Below, piece by piece: positions 44,753 to 52,488 of a stretch of DNA of 64,000 nt. The stretch's first letter is position 1; the number at the start of each line of letters is the position of its first letter. This DNA is from Amycolatopsis benzoatilytica AK 16/65 (lineage in GTDB: Bacteria; Actinomycetota; Actinomycetes; Mycobacteriales; Pseudonocardiaceae): NCBI RefSeq assembly GCF_000383915.1, contig NZ_KB912942.1, forward strand, positions 7,828,460 through 7,892,459, in the 5' to 3' direction. Position numbers and translations under genes: made by a program. The notes below the pieces were generated by a model. That model was not told the DNA's origin and searched no databases. It was given only the letters and a program-made list of their open reading frames with translations.

Positions 44753-45405
44753 GCATCTTTTCGGGACTGTCCCGGCCCCTGCGGGCCGCGGGCGTCGCGC
44801 TGATCGGGATCGCCGTGGCCGCCGCCGTCGTGGGCGGGGTCACCCTGCTGAACACCGGGGGCGAGCAGAACACCGGTGCGTCTGCGCCGTCGTCCACGCC
44901 GGGCGGTGGTGAATCGGCGACTCCGGCGCCGGGTTCGTCCTCGGCGCCGTCTTCGCCCGCTTCGTCGGCCCCCGCGTCCTCGGCACCGGCCTCGTCGTCG
45001 GCCGCGTCGTCCGCTCCCGGCCAGCCGGGCCAGCCGGGCCAGCCCGGTCAGCCGGGGCAGCAGCCCGGACAGCCGGGCCAGGCCGGTCCGGACCAGCAGG
45101 CCACGAACAAGTGGGTCACCCTGCGGGTCTACAACAACTCGCTGATCAAGGGCCTGGCCGAACAGGCCGCCGCCGACTTCCGCGGGGCGGGCTGGAACGT
45201 CGTCGAGGTCGGCAACTACGCGCAGGGCAACATCCCGACGACCACGGCGTACTTCCGCCCGGGCACCGACGAGGAGGCCGCGGCGCGGCAGCTGGCGAAG
45301 GAGTTCGGGTTCCAGGCGCAGCCTCGGTTCGACGGGATCCAGAACTCCAGCCCCGGTGTCATCGTGATCGTGACGAAGGACTACCAGCCTCGGCACGGAA
45401 GCTGA
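44749..45405 (+). CDS. LytR C-terminal domain envelope protein (VirR/Rv0431-like)
   Basis: The 218-residue protein has a cytoplasmic start, one membrane helix (about 12-34, AAGVALIGIAVAAAVVGGVTL), a Ser/Ala/Pro and QPGQPG-repeat linker (about 40-115) and a LytR_C domain (about 120-215, VTLRVYNNSLIKGLAEQAAADF, NVVEVGNY, TTAYFRPGTDEEAA, VIVIVTKDY). In M. tuberculosis the syntenic Rv0431 (VirR) controls membrane vesicle release and envelope integrity. The same role is inferred from position and domain. It is coupled to the DUF3263 gene; a terminator follows at 45420. Confidence 0.85.
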   Translation: MSIFSGLSRPLRAAGVALIGIAVAAAVVGGVTLLNTGGEQNTGASAPSSTPGGGESATPAPGSSSAPSSPASSAPASSAPASSSAASSAPGQPGQPGQPGQPGQQPGQPGQAGPDQQATNKWVTLRVYNNSLIKGLAEQAAADFRGAGWNVVEVGNYAQGNIPTTTAYFRPGTDEEAAARQLAKEFGFQAQPRFDGIQNSSPGVIVIVTKDYQPRHGS

Positions 45406-45419
45406 CGTCTGCCACGGGA

Positions 45420-45445
45420 AGCCCGCGCTACGGCGCGGGCTTTTT
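45420..45445 (+). terminator. Intrinsic terminator after the VirR-like gene
   Basis: Arms gcccgcgc (45421-45428) and gcgcgggc (45433-45440) with a tetraloop are followed by ttttt (45441-45445). This is the only textbook rho-independent terminator with a T-run that I found here. Confidence 0.9.
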
Positions 45446-45539
45446 CGCGGGCTCGGCGAGCATCGCGGCGGCCTGCTCACGGTGAACCTCGTAACCGGGC
45501 GGCCGGCTGACCTCGTCAGGTCGTCCGTCGCTTTCGGAC

Positions 45540-45582
45540 GGGCCTGCTCGCGGTGAACTCGTGCCGACCGGCGAGCAGGCCC
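45540..45582. terminator. 12-bp hairpin before the AAA ATPase stop
   Basis: Arms gggcctgctcgc (45540-45551) and gcgagcaggccc (45571-45582) pair perfectly with a 19-nt loop, just beyond the stop of the minus-strand AAA gene. A related segment gcctgctcacggtgaacctc occurs at 45471-45490, so part of this region is duplicated. Confidence 0.65.
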
Positions 45583-45595
45583 TCGCGAGCGTCGC

Positions 45596-47881
45596 CTAGC
45601 GTTCCTGCTGCGCCTGTGCGTACGCCTCCAACGTCGCCAACTGCGTCGCGTCCAGCGAAGGCCGCACCGTCTCGCGGGCCTTGTCCAGGTGCGCCGCGGT
45701 CACCTCACGGGCTTCCAGCGACTCCCGCATCGCGGTCAAGGCCGCCTCCCGGATCAGCGCCGCGCAGTCGGCCGCCGAGTAGCCTTCCAGGGTTTCCGCG
45801 GTCGCCGCGAGGTCCACATCGGACGCCAGCGGGGTGTTTTTCGCCGTCGCGGCCAGGATTGCGGCACGCGACTCGGCGTCCGGCGGCGGCACGTAGATCC
45901 GCCGCTCCAACCGGCCCGGGCGCAGCAACGCCGGGTCGACCAGTTCGGGCCGGTTCGTCGCGCCGAGCACCACGACCTCGCGCATCGGCTCGACCCCGTC
46001 CAGTTCGGTGAGCAGCGCCGCGACCACCCGGTCGGCCACCCCGGAATCCGACGACTGGCCGCGCCGCGGGGCGAGCGCGTCGACCTCGTCCAGGAAGATC
46101 AGCGACGGTGCGGCGTCGGCGGCACGGCGGAACAGGTCGCGTACGGCCCGCTCCGACTCGCCTACCCATTTGTCCATGAGTTCCGCGCCCTTGACGGCGA
46201 ACACGTTCAGCGCGCCGGTGCCGGCCAGCGCCCGGACCAGGAAGGTCTTGCCCCCGCCGGGTGGGCCGTAGAGCAACACGCCGCGCGGCGGTTCGACGCC
46301 GAGGCGGGCGAACGAGTCCGGATAGCGCAGCGGCCACAGCACCGTCTCGGTGAGCGCTTCCTTGACCGTCGTCATGTTGCCGACGTCGTCCAGGGTGAGG
46401 CCGCCGGTCGCCAGATTGTCCGAAGTGGACAGCGAGATCGGCCGGACAGTGGCCAGCGCGTCAAGCAGGTCCTGCTGCGAGATCCGGGGCTCCTCGGCAT
46501 CCCGCTGCCGCAGCGCGGCCCGCAGCGCCGCGTCCCGGCGCAGCGCGAGCAGGTCGGCGGCTACGAAACCGGGCGTGCGCTCGGCGAGGACACCCAGGTC
46601 CGCACCGGATTCGACGGGCACGTCGCGCAGCAGGATCCGGAGCAGCTCGACGCGCGTCTTCGCGTCCGGTAGCGGCAAACCCAGCTCGCGGTCGAGCAGG
46701 TCGGCACCGCGCAGCCGCGGGTCCACCGACTCGGCGCGCGCGGTCGTCGCGACCACTGCGAGCCCGTCTCGACGCAGCGCGTTACGCAGCTCCTCCAGGA
46801 CGACAGTGGCAACCGGCGGCGGCGTCGTGGCGGGCAGCAGCGCGTCGATGTCGTTGATCAACAGCACGCCAGGGCCGTCTCCGTCAGCTGCCCGGCCGAT
46901 GGCCTCGCGCAGCGCGCGGTGAGTGGCGTTGGGTTCCAGCACCGCGATGTTCGGCGCGGTCAGCGACACCACGCGCACCTTCTCGGCGGCAGCGACGGAC
47001 CGGACGAGCGTCGCCTTGCCAACCCCTTCCGACCCGGACAGCAGCACGCCCAGATGCGCCGACGTGCCCAGCTTCGCCAGCAGCTCCGGCCGGTGGAAGG
47101 CCAGGTCGAGCCATTCGGCGAGCTTGCGCGCCGCACGCTCGGCCCCGACCAGGTCGGAGACCGGCACCGGCTCGTCTCGCTCTTCTTCGCGAGCTTCGGT
47201 GACGACCTCCTCGACGATCTCCGCGTCGAGATAGTCCTCAGCCGCGCTGACGGCGGTGGTGCGAACGAGCGCGGTCGCGTTCCGCGCCGGCGGCTGGGCC
47301 GGTTCGCCAGTACGCGCACCGTCCCGCCAACTGACCACAGTGGACGGCCCGACGGCGACCACGCCCTCCGGCTCGGTGGCGGTGACGGTGAGCAGCTCGT
47401 TGGTCCAGGTCGCCCCGATCACCCGGGACAGCTGTCCGCGCACCGCCGCGACGTCCGAACCCGGGACCGGCGCGAGGTCCTGCGGCAGCAAGGAAACCGC
47501 GTCGCCGCGAGTGAGCACCTTGCCGGTGAGCGCGAGCCGCAACGTCTGCGGCGAAACCGAAACGGACGCCAGCCGGGACCCGGACACCGTGACAGTACGC
47601 GCGGCGGTGACCTCCACCGGCGCGACGACGATCTCGCCGCCCTCGGAAACGCCCAGGTTGGACATGGTGACGTCATCGGTCAGGACGACGCCCGGGGTGC
47701 TCGCCTCGTCGGCCGGTGCGGCGAGCGCGGCACTGCGCCGCGCACCGGTGAGGTGCACGGCGTCCCAGGCGCGAAGGCCGAGCGCGTCGAGCACTTCCGG
47801 ATGCAACCGGACCACCCCGCGCCGCGCATCGAGCGCGGACGGCGTGTGCCGGACGGTCAGGGTGATCTGAGGATCGCTCAC
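45596..47881 (-). CDS. Cdc48/VCP-like double AAA+ ATPase
   Basis: The 761-residue protein has a Cdc48 N-domain-like double-psi barrel (about 1-190), a linker, and two AAA+ domains. D1 (about 245-480) is atypical: Walker A GSEGVGKATL has Ala where Thr/Ser binds Mg, and Walker B LLINDIDAL lacks the catalytic Glu. D2 (about 495-735) is intact: Walker A GPPGGGKTFL, Walker B LIFLDEVDAL, ATNRPELVDPALLRPGR (arginine finger region). It is probably a hexameric unfoldase powered by D2. It corresponds by position to M. tuberculosis Rv0435c, next to pssA. Confidence 0.92.
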   Translation of the reverse strand: MSDPQITLTVRHTPSALDARRGVVRLHPEVLDALGLRAWDAVHLTGARRSAALAAPADEASTPGVVLTDDVTMSNLGVSEGGEIVVAPVEVTAARTVTVSGSRLASVSVSPQTLRLALTGKVLTRGDAVSLLPQDLAPVPGSDVAAVRGQLSRVIGATWTNELLTVTATEPEGVVAVGPSTVVSWRDGARTGEPAQPPARNATALVRTTAVSAAEDYLDAEIVEEVVTEAREEERDEPVPVSDLVGAERAARKLAEWLDLAFHRPELLAKLGTSAHLGVLLSGSEGVGKATLVRSVAAAEKVRVVSLTAPNIAVLEPNATHRALREAIGRAADGDGPGVLLINDIDALLPATTPPPVATVVLEELRNALRRDGLAVVATTARAESVDPRLRGADLLDRELGLPLPDAKTRVELLRILLRDVPVESGADLGVLAERTPGFVAADLLALRRDAALRAALRQRDAEEPRISQQDLLDALATVRPISLSTSDNLATGGLTLDDVGNMTTVKEALTETVLWPLRYPDSFARLGVEPPRGVLLYGPPGGGKTFLVRALAGTGALNVFAVKGAELMDKWVGESERAVRDLFRRAADAAPSLIFLDEVDALAPRRGQSSDSGVADRVVAALLTELDGVEPMREVVVLGATNRPELVDPALLRPGRLERRIYVPPPDAESRAAILAATAKNTPLASDVDLAATAETLEGYSAADCAALIREAALTAMRESLEAREVTAAHLDKARETVRPSLDATQLATLEAYAQAQQER

Positions 47882-48228
47882 GCCACAAAACTACCGTGCT
47901 CCCGGCCCGTTCCCGGCCGTGCCGAGCGGTCCCGGGAGGGGAACCTTCAGGGACGTGGCGTCGCTCAGCGGCCTTTCGCGGACTTGGTGTCCCTCAGGGG
48001 GCCTTTCGCGGACTTGGATTCCCTCAGGGGGCCTTTCGCGGACTTGGATTCCCTCAAGGGGCCCTTCACGGACGCCGAACCCGGCTCCGGCTTAGCCCAG
48101 CCCAGCCCCGGCCTAAACCAACCCAACCCAGCCCAGGCTCAACCGGCTCCCGGATCCTCGCCGCCTCGCGATGAGCCCCGTCCGTGGTCAGCCGATCGAG
48201 TCGCGACGAGCGCAACCCGCGTGGGTAA
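47882..48228. other. Intergenic region upstream of the AAA gene
   Basis: The 347 bp hold the tandem repeat array 47941-48073 and then a low-complexity stretch rich in cagcccag/caacccaacc (about 48090-48140). No gene is seen on either strand. The pssA stop lies at 48229. Confidence 0.6.
47941..48073. repeat. 30-bp tandem amplification of the palindromic repeat half
   Basis: Three near-identical 30-bp units (47971-48000, 48001-48030, 48031-48060) of the form gcctttcgcggacttgg plus attccctcagggg are preceded by a degenerate unit (47941-47970). They are followed by gcccttcacggac (48061-48073), the standard repeat arm. The array is directly repeated, unlike the palindromic copies elsewhere. Confidence 0.88.
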
Positions 48229-49209
48229 TCACCGGCGGCGGATGCCGATCCGCCGCCAGCTCCGCCGCCGCTGCCCGCCGGGTCCGGAAGTAGCCGGACT
48301 GCTGTGCTCCCGCTCCCGCATCGCGCGGCTCCGGACCACATCCGACCCGGTCCGCGGCAAGCGCACCGCTCGCATGGCCGCTCCGGCGACGCGCCCGGAT
48401 GCCGGCCGCAGCCGCAACCGGCGGTGGCCCCGGGCCCGCCGGATCGCCCGCCGCTCCCGGGGCGGCACTTCCCATGCCTCCGGGTGCGCGGCCAGCCACC
48501 GGTGCCGGTAAACCGAGTACGGAATGTGCAACAGGTACAGCACCAACGCCGCGGCCAGCGCCACCAGCGGGAACACGATGATCGCCGCCGCCAGCAGGCC
48601 CACGCCGACCAGCAGCGGAGCGATCGCCTTGGCCGGGGCCTTGACGGTCTTGAGCGACAGGGTCGGGATCCGGCTGATCAGCAGCGCCGCCACCGCGATG
48701 GTCCACACGAGCACCACGTACTGCGAGGACCACCATCCTTCGCCCCACTGCAGCGTCGCGATTAGCGGCAGCATCGCGACCAGGCCGCCCGCCGGGGCGG
48801 GGACGCCGACGAAGAATTCGGCGGCGAACGGCGGCTGGTCGGTGTCGTCGAGCAGGGTGTTGAACCGGGCCAGGCGCAGGATCATGCAGACCGCGAAGAT
48901 CAGCGACGCGACCCAGCCGATCCGGTCGCCGTGCGCCTGCCAGATGTAGAGCACCAGCGCGGGCGCGACGCCGAACGAGATGCCGTCGGACAGCGAGTCG
49001 AGCTCGGCGCCCATCTTGGACGTCGCGTCGAGCAGCCGGGCGATCCGGCCGTCGAGGCTGTCCAGTACGGCGGCGATGCCGATCGAGCCGATCGCCATCG
49101 CGAAGTTGTCGGTCAGGGCGAACTGCACCGCGGACAGCCCGGCGCAGAGCGCCAGCACAGTGATGGCGTTCGGCAGCAGCCGGATGCCAGGGGTGGTCAC
49201 GCGGACCAT
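48229..49209 (-). CDS. pssA: CDP-diacylglycerol-serine O-phosphatidyltransferase
   Basis: Makes phosphatidylserine from CDP-diacylglycerol and serine in the membrane. The start ATG 49209 is 2 bp from the psd stop. The 326-residue protein has the CDP-alcohol phosphotransferase motif DG-x2-AR-x8-G-x3-D-x3-D in DSLDGRIARLLDATSKMG + AELDSLSDG (about residues 50-76) and roughly eight membrane segments. The C-terminal 80 residues form a strongly basic, low-complexity tail that is longer than usual. It is coupled to psd upstream. Confidence 0.93.
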   Translation of the reverse strand: MVRVTTPGIRLLPNAITVLALCAGLSAVQFALTDNFAMAIGSIGIAAVLDSLDGRIARLLDATSKMGAELDSLSDGISFGVAPALVLYIWQAHGDRIGWVASLIFAVCMILRLARFNTLLDDTDQPPFAAEFFVGVPAPAGGLVAMLPLIATLQWGEGWWSSQYVVLVWTIAVAALLISRIPTLSLKTVKAPAKAIAPLLVGVGLLAAAIIVFPLVALAAALVLYLLHIPYSVYRHRWLAAHPEAWEVPPRERRAIRRARGHRRLRLRPASGRVAGAAMRAVRLPRTGSDVVRSRAMREREHSSPATSGPGGQRRRSWRRIGIRRR

Positions 49210-49211
49210 TG

Positions 49212-49925
49212 TCAGCCTTCTCCCAGCGGGGGCAGTTCGGCGAGCACGGTTTCGCCGCCGACAGTGCGCTGGCCCTTGGCCACTGTCACCCGGCTGCCCG
49301 GCGGCAGGTAGGTGTCGACGCGCGAGCCGAAGCGGATGATGCCGTAGGTATCGCCAGCGGAGACCTTGTCGCCTTCGCGCACGTCGCACCGGATGCGGCG
49401 CGCGACCAGGCCGGCGATCTGCACGACGACGAGCTCGTGGCCGTCGACGGTCTGCAGCACCAGCGAGTTGCGCTCGTTGACCTCGCTCGCCTTGTCGAGG
49501 TCGGCGGAAAGGAACTTGCCCGGCTTGTAAGCCACCTTCGAGACCACCCCGGCCGCGGGCGTGCGCTGCACGTGCACGTCGTAGACCGACAGGAACACGC
49601 TGACTCGCATCCGCGGCTCGGCGGGCAGGCCCAGCTCTGCGGGCGGGACAGCTTCCTCGATCAGCGACACGGTGCCGTCGGCGGCCGAGATGGCGACGTT
49701 GGCCCGTTCCGGGGGCACGCGCTTGGGCTCGCGGAAGAACGCGGCCATGCCCGCGGTGGCCAACGCGCCGACCACGCCGAGGCGCTTGGAGAACCGGCGC
49801 AGCACGAGCGTCGCGGCGAGGCCGCCGAAGAGGAACGGCCGCCCTGCCGGGTGCATCGGCGGGAACGTCTCGCGGGCCAGCTGGACAGCGTGCGCGAGGG
49901 GGTTACCGGTGGGCTGGCCGCTCAT
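49212..49925 (-). CDS. psd: Phosphatidylserine decarboxylase proenzyme
   Basis: Converts phosphatidylserine to phosphatidylethanolamine. I chose ATG 49925 (MSGQPTGNPLAHAVQLARE). The 237-residue protein is of the short archaeal/actinobacterial PSD type: a hydrophobic N-terminal region (about 30-62), FREPKR, AADGTVSLI (catalytic Asp), FLSVYDVHVQRTPAAG (catalytic His) and the self-cleavage site FGSRVD, where Ser becomes the pyruvoyl group. It precedes pssA in a two-gene operon, as in M. tuberculosis. Confidence 0.95.
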   Translation of the reverse strand: MSGQPTGNPLAHAVQLARETFPPMHPAGRPFLFGGLAATLVLRRFSKRLGVVGALATAGMAAFFREPKRVPPERANVAISAADGTVSLIEEAVPPAELGLPAEPRMRVSVFLSVYDVHVQRTPAAGVVSKVAYKPGKFLSADLDKASEVNERNSLVLQTVDGHELVVVQIAGLVARRIRCDVREGDKVSAGDTYGIIRFGSRVDTYLPPGSRVTVAKGQRTVGGETVLAELPPLGEG

Positions 49926-50154
49926 GGGTCGAGTTCCCCGCTGTTCGTCTCGGTCGGTCGGAAGGGCCCGGATTGGGGCATCCCCAACGCTACCGCCCGG
50001 CTGCGGCGGACCCGGCAGCCCCTGGTCGTAAGCGTTGTCCCGGCGCGGGTGGGCACGACCACAAACCGGTAACGACCCGTCGAACAATCCGATAACACCG
50101 GGTAGTCGACGCCGCTCGGGACTGGTGCCCGGGCCTGACCAGGCGAGGGAGACG

Positions 50155-50331
50155 ATGGCGGTAACCGACTTGCTGGCCCAGCTGTTCTCCGCCTGGCGCC
50201 GGGACATCGCCTCGGTGCCGGTGCCGCAGCTCGTGGACCCGGAACGCGGCGCGCGGATCGTGCGGGCCGCGGCTCGGGTGCATGCGTCCCCCGACGATGC
50301 ACGCACCCGGCCGCGGAGCCGTTCAGTTTAG
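50155..50331 (+). CDS. Small protein of unknown function (58 aa)
   Basis: ATG 50155 has cgaggga at 50144-50150. The product MAVTDLLAQLFSAWRRDIAS is followed by VPVPQLVDPERGARIVRAAARVH and a basic tail. It lies alone between psd and the convergent YeaQ-like gene. I do not recognise it; the amphipathic start and good ribosome binding site make it plausible but unproven. Confidence 0.4.
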   Translation: MAVTDLLAQLFSAWRRDIASVPVPQLVDPERGARIVRAAARVHASPDDARTRPRSRSV

Positions 50332-50380
50332 ACCTCGCCCAGAGATTTTTGACAGATCGTCGGGAAACCGTTACAAACGG

Positions 50381-50656
50381 TCACCGCCTGCCGCTGCCGA
50401 TGGCGCTGACCAGCCGCAGCACCGCCAGCAGCGCGATCGCGCCGAGGATGGCGACGCCGAAGCTCGGGAAGTCGAACTCGAAATTCCGCTGCTCGCCGGT
50501 CGCGAGCCGGTAGACGAAGCCGCCGAGCGCGGCCCCGACCACCCCGACGAGCACGCTGACCAGGCAACCCTGCCGACGCCGTTCCCGGCCGCCGACCACG
50601 AGGTTCGCGAGCCAGCCGACGAGCGCGCCGAAGATGATCCACAGGATGATGCCCAT
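50381..50656 (-). CDS. GlsB/YeaQ/YmgE family small membrane protein
   Basis: The 91-residue protein begins MGIILWIIFGALVGWLANLVVGGRERR, then CLVSVLVGVVGAALGGFVYRL and a third hydrophobic segment GVAILGAIALLAVLRLV. This is the glycine-rich three-helix pattern of the transglycosylase-associated (YeaQ) family, whose function is unclear but which is often stress induced. ATG 50656 is chosen over an upstream start at 50701 that would run through the 34-bp palindrome. It is divergent from an ArsR/MFS pair. Confidence 0.85.
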   Translation of the reverse strand: MGIILWIIFGALVGWLANLVVGGRERRRQGCLVSVLVGVVGAALGGFVYRLATGEQRNFEFDFPSFGVAILGAIALLAVLRLVSAIGSGRR

Positions 50657-50680
50657 CCCTCGAGAATACCCGCGAGGTAT

Positions 50681-50714
50681 TGCACAAGAAGTATTGTACA
50701 ACTACTCTTGTGCA
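50681..50714. promoter_or_regulatory. 34-bp composite palindrome, probable ArsR-type operator
   Basis: Perfect outer arms tgcacaaga (50681-50689) and tcttgtgca (50706-50714) share their centre with an inner 8-bp palindrome ttgtacaa (50694-50701). It ends 2 bp before the ATG of the ArsR-like gene and lies 25 bp upstream of the YeaQ-like gene, covering the divergent promoters. Confidence 0.75.
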
Positions 50715-50716
50715 TT

Positions 50717-51262
50717 ATGGAGATCCGTGATTCCCGGGTGCTGGCCGCCGTCGCGCACCCGCTCCGCAACCGGTTGCTCGCCCTGCTGAAGCTCGACGGT
50801 CCGGCGACCGCGTCGGTGCTCGCCGAGAAAACCGGCCAGGCGGTGGGCAATGTGAGCCACCACTTGAAGGTGCTTTCCGAGGCGGCGCTGGTCGAGGAGG
50901 CTCCGGAACTGGCGCGAGACCGGCGGGAACGCTGGTGGCGGCGTCCGCCCGGCACGCTGTCGTGGTCCACTTCGGACTTCTCGGGGGACCCGGTGGCCGA
51001 GGTGGCGGAAGCGGTCGGGCTGGATCGGCAGACGGCGCTGTCGCGCGAATGGCTGGCGGAGCTGGAGACGGCCCCGGCGGCGTGGCGCGACGCCTGGTTT
51101 TCCACCGAAGCGTGGTTGCGGCTGACGCCGGCGGAGCTGAGCGAGCTGAACGACCGGGTGGCCGGATTGTTCGACGAGTACGCGAAGCGGGCGGCGGAAG
51201 ATCCGTCCGCGGAGCGGCAGCCGGTGTTCGTGTTCGGCAGAGGCTTCCGAGCGCAGCCGTGA
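50717..51262 (+). CDS. ArsR-type winged-helix transcriptional regulator
   Basis: ATG 50717 is the start because the fold begins there (MEIRDSRVLAAVAHPLRNRLLALL). The 181-residue protein has an ArsR HTH: GPATASVLAEKTGQAVGNVSHHLKVLSEAALVEEA and a wing RDRRERWWRR. A longer C-terminal part (about 85-181) suggests an effector-binding or dimerisation region, and there is no obvious metal-binding cysteine pair. Its stop overlaps the MFS gene by 4 bp (gtga). It probably represses its own operon at the 34-bp palindrome. Confidence 0.87.
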   Translation: MEIRDSRVLAAVAHPLRNRLLALLKLDGPATASVLAEKTGQAVGNVSHHLKVLSEAALVEEAPELARDRRERWWRRPPGTLSWSTSDFSGDPVAEVAEAVGLDRQTALSREWLAELETAPAAWRDAWFSTEAWLRLTPAELSELNDRVAGLFDEYAKRAAEDPSAERQPVFVFGRGFRAQP

Positions 51263-52488
51263 AGACAGCCGCGTTCCGTCTCTTGTGGACCGGGCAGACG
51301 GTCAGCACGGTGGGCAGTGCGGTCGCCGGCGCTTCGGTGCCGTTGGTGGCGTTGCTGGTCTTGCACGCCTCGACGTTCGAGGTCGCGCTGCTGACGGCCG
51401 TGGCGTGGCTTCCGTGGCTGGTGGTCGGCCTGCCTGCCGGAGCCTGGGTGGACCGATGGCCGAAGCGCCGGGTGATGCTGGTCTGCGATGTGATTCAGAT
51501 GGCCGCGTTCCTGACCGTGCCGATCGCCTGGGCATCCGGAGTCCTTTCGGTGCCGGTGCTAGTGGCCGCGGCGCTGGTCGGCGGTTTCGCGAAGGTGTTC
51601 TTCTCGCTGGCCTACCGTGCTTTCCTGCCCTCCGTGGTAGCCGACGGCGATCTGCTGGGCGCCAACGTCCGTCTTCAGGGCTCGGAATCCGCCGCGCAAG
51701 TCGGCGGCCCGGGTCTGGCCGGGTTGCTGGCTACGCTGTTCGGCCCAGTCAGCGGCGTGCTCGTGGACGCGGTGAGCTTCGGGGTTTCCGCGCTGTGCTT
51801 GCGTTTCCTCCGCGCGGACGAACCCGCGCCCGGCCCTCGGACGCGGCTGCGGGAGGAAATCGGCGAAGGAATGCGGATCGCGGCGCGCGACCCGTATCTG
51901 CGGGTGATGGTGTTGTCCGGGGCGACGTCGAACCTGGCGCTGAACGGGTATTTCGCGGTGCAGGTCGTGTTCTTGGTCGAGGGGCTGGGGCAGGGGCCGG
52001 GGGCCGTCGGAGCCGTGCTCGCGCTGGGCGAAGTCGGCGGAGTGCTCGGGGCGGCTCTGGTCAGCAGGCTGGCCCGGCGAACCGGGACGGCGTGGGCGTT
52101 CTTGTGGTGCGAAGCCCTGGTCGTGCCGGCGTTGTTCCTCGGCCCGCTGGCGTGGCCGGGATGGGGCCGAACGCTGTTCGTGCTGGCCGGCGCGGGATGT
52201 GCGGGCGGGGTGGTGGCGTCGAACGTGCTGGGCGGCACCTTCCGGCAGCAGTACTGCCCACGCCACCTTTACGGCCGGATCACCGCGAGCTCCGCGGTGG
52301 TCAACTACGGGACGATCCCGCTCGGCGCGTTGCTCGGCGGCGCACTGGGCGAAGCCGCCGGGGTGCGGGTGGCGATGTTCGCGATGGCGGGTGTGCAGGC
52401 GGTGTCGTTCGCGGTGTTGCTGGCCGGGCCGTTGCGGCGGGCGAGGGATTTTCCGCGAGCGGCCTTGGCTGTGCAGAGCGCCGCTTAA
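51259..52488 (+). CDS. MFS transporter (EntS/MFS_3-like)
   Basis: The 409-residue 12-helix protein starts at GTG 51259, overlapping the ArsR-type gene. It shows FRLLWTGQTVSTVGSAVAG in helix 1, the motif A loop GAWVDRWPKRRVML after helix 2 and FVKVFFSLAYRAFLP-type helix 4 (GFAKVFFSLAYRAFLPSVV). This N-terminal style is that of the EntS/macrolide-efflux MFS_3 group. It is probably a drug or siderophore exporter induced via the coupled ArsR-type regulator. Confidence 0.88.
   Translation: MKTAAFRLLWTGQTVSTVGSAVAGASVPLVALLVLHASTFEVALLTAVAWLPWLVVGLPAGAWVDRWPKRRVMLVCDVIQMAAFLTVPIAWASGVLSVPVLVAAALVGGFAKVFFSLAYRAFLPSVVADGDLLGANVRLQGSESAAQVGGPGLAGLLATLFGPVSGVLVDAVSFGVSALCLRFLRADEPAPGPRTRLREEIGEGMRIAARDPYLRVMVLSGATSNLALNGYFAVQVVFLVEGLGQGPGAVGAVLALGEVGGVLGAALVSRLARRTGTAWAFLWCEALVVPALFLGPLAWPGWGRTLFVLAGAGCAGGVVASNVLGGTFRQQYCPRHLYGRITASSAVVNYGTIPLGALLGGALGEAAGVRVAMFAMAGVQAVSFAVLLAGPLRRARDFPRAALAVQSAA

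Noticed and set aside
47971..48060. 30-bp direct repeats considered as a CRISPR array.
   Set aside because: Units are contiguous with no spacers, and they match the arm of the dispersed palindromic repeat; no cas genes are present.
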